From Mycteria americana (taxonomy: Eukaryota; Chordata; Aves; Ciconiiformes; Ciconiidae), in NCBI RefSeq assembly GCF_035582795.1, contig NC_134370.1, forward strand, positions 38,737,501-38,801,500: 64,000 bases of DNA, written 5' to 3'. The position numbers and the translations under genes were made by a program. A model generated the notes under the pieces. That model was not told the DNA's origin. It worked only from the letters and a program-made list of their open reading frames with translations, and did not search any database. Position 1 is the first letter of the stretch. Every line of letters starts with the position of its first letter. Positions 56,001 to 64,000 of the stretch are shown here, one piece after another.

Positions 56001-59000
56001 TCCTGCTCCCCAACCCAAGCTTTGAGCTTTCCCATCCAAAATCTTGAGGCCCTGCAATATGCATCCCTTTGTCATGTACAAACTTGTAGTCTCTGGAGCC
56101 CTGTGAACCCCTTCCCTGCAGTGCTGGAAACCTGCCTTCACCACTCTAAGCCAATGCCTCTGGCAACAAAAATGCAGGAGCTTGAGCCAAACTGAGAACT
56201 GGTTTGACACAGTCATTTTCCACTTCTGGAATCATGAGCCCAGTCCTGCCTCAGCACACAGCTGAGCTGTCACGGTCCCAACTCCGACACCCTGGAGAGG
56301 CACGGCAGCAAAGATGAACCAGGAATTATCCGTGGCTGCAGATCAAAGGCACAGGGGACCACAGAGGACCATGGGGAATGGAAAAGCTGATATGGGACAG
56401 GAGTGAAGGGACTCGAGCAGAAGCTGGAAGGAGAGACCTCTGTAAATGAGGAGCAAAGCACGACACAACGCTCGGTGGAGGGCAAGCTGCCCTCCCAGCA
56501 GCAAGAGCTCATGGTAAGGAAAAGAGATTGGAGTGGCTGGAAAAGAGCTGGAGCTGAGGTGGCTGTGACAGACAGACAGGCAGATAGCAAGACCTGCTTT
56601 CACAAGCTTCTGGTCCATAGCAGAATAGATGAGTGGCACCAAATGGGATTTAGAGCCTCTATAGGGTCATTATATCATGTCATCTGCCATGTTTAGCAGA
56701 GCTGAAGAATTTCGCCTGGTTATCCTTGCGTTGCTGAATGTCTTCCAGCAAAACCGTCCTTTTGGCTTTGAGGTTACCGAGGGAGGGAGCATCCCCTGAT
56801 TCCCTCAGCAATTTGCTCCACGGTGAATCATCCTCGCTGCTAAGGTGACTTGCTGTGGAATGTCCTGGTTAGCAGCAGCCACGGTGTCCCTTGGGAGAAT
56901 GACTCTCCTCCCACTCTGGAAGTGCAGCCTGCATCCTTTGCTCTTTGCTCTTTTCCACTGAGTCACCCTCTAAAGATTTACCCCCAGGGCCTGTTATGTA
57001 CTCTTTCTTACCTCCTGCTTCCCACTCTGGGCTATCTGCATATTTTATTAGCGGGTTTTTTTTCTACTTGCTTCCAGGTTTTTCCTAAAAACTCCTGAAT
57101 AATAAGAGGCTGGAGTGGGTGCATAACTAAAGATCACGTGCAAAAAATGGGAAAGGAACAGAGCCCTTAGGCAGTCTTTCCTTCCACCCTCCCATCCGCC
57201 CCAGGGTGATCAGATACTGGAAACAGAGCTGGAAATTCCCCAGACAGCCAAGATCTGGGAAACAGTGCTGGGGAGATGGTGGGGATCTCCCCAGTTCAGA
57301 CCCCAGTACAGTAGCCTCCAAGCCTAGAGACTGGCCACTGGTAGTGGTATTCCCCCGGGTAAGGAGTGTTTGGCTCTCATTATTTCTACTAGTCATTTTT
57401 AATGAGAATCTGCACTTGAAAATCCCCTAAAAATCCCCATGGGTTGGGGCTTGCAGTCGATGGGCTTTGATGCAACAGTCCCCATTGCCTCCATCCTGCT
57501 TTCATCTAGGCGAGTGCAGCCTCTAGGCAGGTTGACCACCCTTTGCCAAGGTCCACCCTGACGTCACACCTCAGTGGCAAGGTCCCCGCGTGCCTCTCTG
57601 ACCCGGGGGCACGGTGACCCGGTGACACTGATCCTCTCTGCTCTGCTCTCCTGCCAACGGGTTTTGGAGCTGCCACGTCAGGTCCTGCAGCCGGACTCCC
57701 CGAAGGCAATTCACCAGTGGCTGCTCGCAGCCGGCCAGCGGGGTGAGGACCACCTGGAGCATGAGGGTTGGGGACCAGGGTAGGGGGCTTGGCATCCCAG
57801 TTCTGTCCATAAAGCTTGCCACCAGGTCATTTGCAAGGGAATTAGACAGCAGCACAGTGTCCAAATAAGAAAGTGAAATGATGGAGAGGTATCCTTGACT
57901 GCACTACATCAATTTAATTTATTAGAAAAGGATTTGCACTGGCAGGTTGTTCCTGGATGGAAACGGGACATCACATATGTGAGGGGCTGGAGGAGCACCG
58001 CAGATTTCAGCAGAGCTGTTTTTGGGACCATGCACCTGTCCATAGGTTTGCAAAATTTCATAAGGCATCATTTCAACAGCTCGACAGCCCCAGATGGAAG
58101 AAGGGTTAGCAAATTGGAGGCCAATAAAAGTTGGTTAATTTTGAAGTGAGGGGAAATTAAAAGCGAAGGTCCAGCAAGCATGGGAACAGGGGATCAGCTT
58201 GTGACACTACTATCAAAACTTTTAATGCAACAGTGGAAATGTGCTTCCTTCTGCTTCCTCTTTGCCCTCTTCTTACAGGGAAGGGCATCATTCTGGGGTT
58301 GTTAGAGCTGCCAACGTCCAGTCTGAGCTGCAGGCAGTGGGGGCAGAGACCACAGAGGTCTGGTCTCCGGGGATCAGCACAGGGGCACCAACCAAGCCCA
58401 GCAGGTACCTGCAGAGCGGGTCCAGGGAGCTGAGCGGGCAGCTGGGGAGACTATGCTCCAGGGCTCCTCCACGTATGGAGAAAGGACCAGCACATGGGAA
58501 GAGATGCATCAGGGGATGCTAGTGAAATTAGTCTTGGCCAAATGCTTTATTTCCCCTCCTTTTGGTTCAGCTGCGGGATGGATTCAACGCTCACTGACAT
58601 TTATCCTGTCACTTGAGCAGTACGTGGATGAAAGCACAGGGTATGGGTAACCGTGCAGTGATGCTGGGTGGCAGTGCCTTTGCCTAGACCCACAGCCACC
58701 GTGTCGGGTAGTCACTACAGAGCGGACAAACACAGCAACACTGAGCAACAGGCAAAGCCATCTGTCCTTCATTTTCATGACCAGCACCAGGAATATAAAA
58801 CATCCAATTTCTTCTGCTTTACTCTTTCACAGATTATCCTGGAGACAGAAGCAAGAATCAGGTCTGGAGGAAGAGAAACCAGGTGAAAACAGGCACTGAA
58901 ACTCACTGTGCATCCCGGCCTCCTCTCCTGCACTTACAAACCGGGAGGAGTGTTCTCTCCAGGCAGAGAAGTTGTGGCAGTGACTGGCAAAGCCATGTGT

Positions 59001-60969
59001 CAGAAAGCAGGATTTGTTTCAAAGTTACACATCAAAGTCTGAGCGAGGTATTAAATTTCCTACATAATTGATGGAGTTAAATAAATACCATCAGAGGGAG
59101 ATTAATGTCACAGTAAGGCAGTGCCCAAGATCAGCAGCACGTAGCATCCTCCAAAGACACCTCTCTCTTTCCACTGCCTTTAGAAGGATCTAGGATGGTT
59201 GGTTTAGTCTGGAGACCTGATTTAGGAACCCAGAGATAAAAGCCATCCCTGGTGACTTTCCAGCTACATGACTACTCTCCCTGCCCATTGCCATCTTGTT
59301 GTGAGGATGAGATTATAACAAAGGAGATCAAGAAATGACAGCAACAAGACACCTCCCATGCAGATTTTGAGTGGGAACTCAGCAGTTCATCCCCAGTAGC
59401 ACAGGCAGTGGATGAACTCCCTTCCTCAGGACCGCTGGGAAAACTCTGCTGAGTGACTATCGCATGGTTTTGCCTCCCAAACTTCCCAGCGGGTAGAAAT
59501 TGGCAGTCCAGAGCTGCCTATGGGAAAGCAGGTTGCAGCTTGTCGGCTTCCCACACCCCGGTCCTGGAAGGACTCAGCAGCCAAGTCTAAGTAAGCAAAC
59601 CTGCCAAAGTTCAGTTCTAGTTTGAAGTCTCCTTATCAACAGGGTCTTTTTCACAAGCTATCTCTGTTTGCCTTTCCTCTCCAGGTAGTGTGTTTAGCTG
59701 CAACCAGCAAACACTCTGGGGCCTTATTTTTGGGACTCAGACCCTCAACAGCCACTTTGCTCTTTTAAATATTTCTTTTTTTCCCCACCCTGGCTAAAGG
59801 GCTAAAGCTTTCTGTGTTCAGCAGGACTTTCATTCATCCCCAGTGTGCTTTGCTTTCTCAGTGCACACTGGTAGAGTAGAAGTCCCCCAGGTCCATACAT
59901 CCCAGGAGGAGAAGCTGATGCAGGCAGACCCTCCCAACTAATGGTGTCACACCCTGTGACTCAAGGATAGCCCTAATGATCATCACTCAAAAGGAAACTG
60001 TTGAACAAAAAGCTGACAAAACAGCAAGAAAGACAATAATAAAGAAAAGAAAAGGCTTCAATCCAAATATGGGATATTTGTCCATAAAGACCATCGAAGG
60101 ACCAAGTGGAGACACCATATATGGGAAACCTATAGCTAGACTTTCCCTAGGTGGCTCACAGCTGGATCTGCCCTGCTTTTTGAGTCGCAGTACTGGCCCA
60201 AAAGCCCAGTGGTGATGCAGAGCTGGAAGATGCCATAACACCAAACCTGTTAGGTTTTGGTCCCACTGCAATATGCAGATCGCTTCCATAATGACATTAC
60301 TGCCTCTCAGGTCCCTGTACAAGAAGGGTGCGATGTGCCCTGCTCTCTCCCGCTTGCCCACTCTTTTGGGGAAAAAGACTTCACAGGACCCTAAGCCGCT
60401 CCATCACCACCTCGGAGGGACTTTGACCCTTTGCAGTCTGTAGTGTCTTTAGGAAGCAATTAAACTCAGCAATCAGAAAGCTCATGCATGGAAAAAAAAA
60501 ATGCACAGCTGGTGGGCCGAGGGGTTAGCAGGCTGTGTGGAGCACAACCAGCAAAGCACCCATCTCCTAAACCCTTTCTCACGCTGTTTTGGCAGGGGGT
60601 AAAGGTGTTCACGGTCCGACCCATCGGCGGGCTCTCCCCGTCCCCCTCCAGCCTGGCCCTTTAAGTAACTTGAGCCTCCGGGCTGCAAATCCCAGTCTCT
60701 AACTAAAAGGATGGAAAAGCAGTTTTCCCCCTTCCGGATCTTTTCTTTTAAAAGCAACAATGTCTTCCCCTTTCCCTTCTGGTGGGAAGAAATGGTTCAC
60801 CAAGGGACGGAGCAGCTTTCTGGGCATCCCCCTCCCACGTCAGGGCAAACTGGCAGTTTCTCCACCCCGCAATGCTTCTGGCAGCTCTTTTTTGCAGCTT
60901 TCGTCCCCTCCCGCTGGTCTTTGGCAAACCCCAGCTGATTTCCAAACCCTCCGTGGCTGCTGGCGGTTG
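50001..60969. other. Intergenic, no gene recognised (second half)
   Basis: About 11 kb upstream of the MTTP-like gene. GC content rises towards the right. Several frames of 60 to 120 codons exist but none is recognisable. One frame near 56403-56513 ends at ATG followed by GTAAGG, which looks like a donor, but nothing else supports an exon. No interspersed repeat could be named. Confidence 0.5.
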
Positions 60970-60992
60970 GTGCAAAGGTTTAATTATTTGCT
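60970..60992 (+). promoter_or_regulatory. Possible HNF4-type (DR1) and HNF1-like sites before the MTTP-like gene
   Basis: GGTGCAAAGGTTTA resembles a DR1 nuclear-receptor site (compare GGGCAAAGGTCA), and the overlapping GTTTAATTATTTGC resembles HNF1 half-sites. They lie about 150 bases upstream of the start codon, within reach of the core promoter. MTTP promoters are known to depend on HNF1 and HNF4-type sites. Here the match is by eye and imperfect. Confidence 0.35.
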
Positions 60993-61132
60993 TTTCCTTG
61001 GGTGTGTAAGGCGGGGATAGGGAGAAGGTCGGGCCCCATCGCCTGACGCTGCAAATCTTGCCCACTTTTGTTGTATAGTCCCTCTCCCACCCCCCTTCCT
61101 TCCCGTCTCCCGCCCAGCTCCCAGAGCCCACC

Positions 61133-61199
61133 ATGAATCCGCAGGCCGTTTCGGGATACATTTGCCTGCTTTGCTTGTCCTTCGTGAGCACAGCAAAAG
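61133..61199 (+). CDS. MTTPL: MTTP-like exon 1, signal peptide
   Basis: The start ATG lies in a strong context (CCCACCATGA). It encodes 22 codons plus one base, a hydrophobic leader ending in VSTAK, and is followed by a GTAAGA donor. Phase 1 matches exon 2. Confidence 0.85.
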
Positions 61200-63483
61200 G
61201 TAAGAGACTTTGGGCTGATAGGGTCCAGGGACACAACGGGGCCCCAATGCCCCGAGAGGCGGGATGCTCGTCCCGGTGCACAGAGCCTCCCGGGGCTCGC
61301 CATAATGCAGGCCGGGGAGGGAGGAGTTGTTGCCACAACTGCAAATGGTCTGAGCATCTCCCGAGGCAGGGAAATTCTGGGGGACTGTGAAAGTCTTCCC
61401 CAGGGGGCGAGGAAAACCAGAGAGCTGGGGCTTTTCAAACTGCACACAGTGCAGAAATATAGGAACTCCCCAGTCTGACTCATGGAGGAAAGCCCCAGGG
61501 AGGGAGCTGGATTTCCTTCGATTCATTTATCATTATAACAAGAGTAGCAAAACTATAAGAAGCCCAGCAAGTGCATCAGATTTGCAGAAGAATTTCAAAT
61601 TACTTTAGAAAATAGATTAGACTGGTTATGTCATGGCAAAAGCAACCCTTCCCCCTACAATCATCTTTGTATATGAACAAGAGAAGTGAGTCCAAATAAT
61701 TCTAGATAAATCAGATTAAAGCAGGGAGTTTGATCTAAAGTTGCCCCATCAACTTCATTTTGCCCCAACACAAAGTCAGTGATTTAATTAAGAATTGGCA
61801 GTTCCGACGGGAAGCACATGATAGGAACAATATGGCCTCTCTTCTCCCTTAAATAAAAACGGTAACGTTGCCCCAGTTAACGCACAATGCTGAAAAGACA
61901 CTTCAAGACATCCCTCCTGTCTGTGGGCATGCTCAGGAAACTTTCCTTTAGGATTAAAGTGTGTTTCTCTGGCACTTTCAAAGAGTCCTGAAGTCCCCAA
62001 GGAGGGCCCCCACTCTGGCCATCATTTCTAAGGCAAGACTGGAAACACAAGCAGGAATTGGCTGTCACCCTGAGAACACCCAAATATCCAAACCGCAGGC
62101 ACAAATAATTTCCCAAGAAAACCTTCCCATGTTCTCCCCCAAACACGTCAGCTATACCTAGTGCTTGGCATAAAAATGACACTTCCAGAAGGCAAAGTGA
62201 TGCAGGTTGCAAGGATCCCTGCAAGTCCAGGTCCTCCCTAGGATGGAGGATGCTGGCTGCAGCGAGCAGAGGGACTGAGGTCTGCAACCGCGTACCTCCA
62301 ACATTTGCATCTTTCCTTAGGGGATTTGCAGCCGCTTTCTTTCGAGCCTGGGACCCTGTATCAGTACCGCTATACCCTGGACGTCCAGCTGGACCACGCA
62401 TCCACGCCGTCCCCACAGGGACCCTGGCTGCGGGCTGAGGCGTTGGTCCAGCTGCACCGGCTCTGGAGGGACCGAGGCGGGGAAGAGCTGCTCCAGGTGC
62501 AGGTGCGTGAGGTGGTAAAGCCATTGCACCCAGGTACTCCTCCTGGGAGCAGTGCTGCTGTCTTTCTTTAGCTCCTTCCCTGTCTAGCCCAAGCCATCTG
62601 ACAAATGACCTCTCTGACCAAGAGGCCATCGCCTGCAGGTAAAATGCGTAGCAACTTTAGAGCAGACATGCTTGGCACTGCTTTCTGCCATCTTCTGCTG
62701 TCATAGATCAGCGACCTGAAAGCCCAACATGAGCCAGAAGAGGAGAGGAGCCAGGACGGCACTGGAGATCCCCCTGCAGAGATTGCACTGAGCCAGGAAG
62801 CCCGGGCAGAGCTCCAGCAGCCGGTGTTCATCTCTTGGAGCAGTGGGAAGGTCAGCTGGACACCTCCTGGGCTTGCTCATGCCCTCCACAGAGCATTCCT
62901 GCCCACATCCCAAATTTTCCTGGCTAAAAAGCCCGTACGAACTCCTGCTCCACCTCTGATTTCATATCAGAGCACGAGGAGCCTGACAGGGTGGCAAATG
63001 CAGGCCTCCCGCAGGGTCCAGTGTGACCCTAGATGCAGCCCCATCCTCCAAAGGGGCTGCAGGCTCGGCCGGAGCTGCAGCATCCTGTGTGGAAAGGGCC
63101 TCAGTCCTAACTGTGGGATGTGAGCTTCTTTCTGACCTTCTCCTCTAAGGCTTAGGAAAACCATCGGGGGGGGGGAAGGGAAAATTTGTGGGCATGCATC
63201 CACAAAGCCTGTGCTATTGAGGGATACAGTGAAAAATCTTGTGAAAAATCTTCGGGTATCTACAGGGTGTTGCTTAGGTTGCGGGGGAGATGCCTTTCAG
63301 CAGGGAAGGCAGCAAAGCGCCCGCAGGGCCCCCAGAGCCGTCCCCACAAGCAGACACTGCCTCTTGCCCTCCCAGGTCAAAGCCTTCTACGGGGACGAAG
63401 CAGAAAGCATCCTGATCTCAAACCTGAAGCGAGGCGTTGTCAGTCTGCTCCAGCTCCAGCCCCATGCCAGCACCACAGTGGAG
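61133..63483 (+). CDS. MTTPL: MTTP-like lipid transfer protein, 5' part (runs off the window)
   Basis: Four coding exons (61133-61199, 62321-62502, 62707-62850, 63376-63483) join in frame to the first 167 residues. Residues 1-21 are a signal peptide (MNPQAVSGYICLLCLSFVST). The rest matches the N-terminal beta-barrel of the large lipid transfer protein family (vitellogenin, apolipoprotein B, MTTP). It begins with the typical FEPGTLYQYRYTLDVQLD strand pair. WSSGKVKAFYGDEAESILIS then NLKRGVVSLLQLQ parallels human MTTP HGKVKEFY and NIKRGLASLFQTQ. MTTP works in the ER lumen with protein disulfide isomerase to load lipid on apoB. A similar role for this protein is inference. It is diverged enough from MTTP to be a paralogue rather than MTTP itself, so the symbol is tentative. 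The next exon is not visible before 64000. Confidence 0.85.
61200..62320 (+). other. MTTP-like intron 1
   Basis: 1121 bases, GT-AG. Nothing else is recognised. Long minus-strand frames here are chance. Confidence 0.8.
62321..62502 (+). CDS. MTTPL: MTTP-like exon 2
   Basis: It follows CTTTCCTTAG. It completes Gly23 and encodes 60 codons, from DLQPLSFEPGTLYQYRYTL to RGGEELLQVQ, and the donor is GTGCGT. An earlier GTGC at 62497 is a weaker donor alternative. Confidence 0.85.
62707..62850 (+). CDS. MTTPL: MTTP-like exon 3
   Basis: It follows CATAG. It has 48 codons, from ISDLKAQHEPEEERSQ to QQPVFISWSSGK, with an acidic, probably flexible middle. The donor GTCAGC is GT but weak. The phase (0) and the join SSGK-VKAFY fit MTTP. 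Confidence 0.8.
62851..63375 (+). other. MTTP-like intron 3
   Basis: 525 bases, with a G run at 63166-63174. No feature beyond the splice borders. Confidence 0.78.
63376..63483 (+). CDS. MTTPL: MTTP-like exon 4
   Basis: It follows CTCCCAG. It has 36 codons: VKAFYGDEAESILISNLKRG then VVSLLQLQPHASTTVE. The donor is GTAGGT. It is the best-conserved segment with MTTP seen here. Confidence 0.88.
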
Positions 63484-64000
63484 GTAGGTGCAGAGCCAGG
63501 GCCAGATCCTGCCCGAAAGCCGACCATGCCACAGCAGGAGAGCTGGCCCCGAAGCACAGCCAGCCAAGGTGCTTCAGCAGAGCCAAAATTCAGGATAAAC
63601 ATCATAGGCTTTGCTGATCCAGCTGCCCCTGGGCTGTGAGTGAGGACAGCTATTGGAAAGACAGAAGATTTAAAATAAAATAATTTGTAGATTATTTTCA
63701 GAAGTGGGCACACTTACAAAATCGTCATCTTTCCCTGGACAGTAGGAAAAGTGGAGAAAAAACTCTACAAGAATTTCTGCCAAGCAGGATTTGCTTTGCT
63801 CAGCCCAGCCAGCAGCTGGCAAATGGCAGGGAAATCCCTCCCTCCAGAGCTCAACTGATGCTGTAGTGACATGCAAGCAACATGAAATAATCTCAAAACC
63901 CAAAATGCAGGCACAAAGGTGCTGCTGCTGGTGTTAGCCTAAATTTGCAAAAGCAAATTTCCTGCCCAGATGGACTTGGAGCTATCCAACGCCCCCAAAT
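63484..64000 (+). other. MTTP-like intron 4, cut by the window edge
   Basis: No exon fitting the expected next part of the domain (a D-x-S-G-x-C type strand) is visible up to 64000, so the gene should continue to the right. Confidence 0.7.

Noticed and set aside
56403-56696. 97-codon frame containing ATG followed by GTAAGG at about 56511
   Set aside because: The donor-like site is tempting, but there is no acceptor-linked partner exon and no family match, so it is kept only as a remark.
60748-61526. Overlapping 167 to 198-codon minus-strand frames over the MTTP-like promoter
   Set aside because: Several frames are open at once in GC-rich sequence, with no family match and overlap with a real start exon on the other strand.
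61877-62629. Longest open frame in the window, 250 codons on the minus strand
   Set aside because: It lies antisense to MTTP-like exon 2 and its intron, shows no known domain, and the plus strand has a clear spliced family match there.

Overview
This is a vertebrate genomic window, most likely from a bird (or at least a sauropsid). Genes are split into short exons with GT-AG introns. Two promoters lie in CpG islands. Introns are compact, with about 30 kb covering all of SGPL1, and the only interspersed repeat I can recognise is a worn CR1 LINE 3' end. There is no bacterial, phage, CRISPR or viral content.

Layout. (1) 1-1540: left flank with no recognisable gene. (2) 1550-6740: PCBD1 on the plus strand, complete, with a CpG-island promoter and four exons. 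The first coding exon supplies only the start codon. The exons join in frame to 104 residues, and a polyadenylation signal lies at 6714-6719. (3) About 7690-39816: SGPL1 (sphingosine-1-phosphate lyase) on the minus strand, tail-to-tail with PCBD1. There are fourteen coding exons (2 to 15) plus a non-coding first exon in a CpG island at about 39530-40070. The exons join in frame to 570 residues, against 568 in human, with every splice phase consistent. (4) 40761-41168: one antisense CR1 fragment. (5) 41.2-60.9 kb: about 20 kb with no gene I can support. (6) 61133 to the right edge: the first four coding exons of a plus-strand gene with a signal peptide and the start of a vitellogenin-type lipid-transfer domain. 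It is closest to the microsomal triglyceride transfer protein (MTTP) family and continues past the window.

Functionally, PCBD1 recycles tetrahydrobiopterin and also stabilises HNF1 dimers, SGPL1 ends the sphingolipid pathway in the ER membrane, and the MTTP-like protein should work on lipid loading in the ER lumen. The PCBD1/SGPL1 tail-to-tail pair is the arrangement known in mammals. The MTTP-like gene beyond the SGPL1 promoter is not at this place in human, and it is the most interesting content here. I found no previously undescribed molecular system. The second-look items are the MTTP-like gene and its possible HNF1/HNF4-type promoter sites, possible upstream reading frames in the SGPL1 leader, and a few small tandem duplications.
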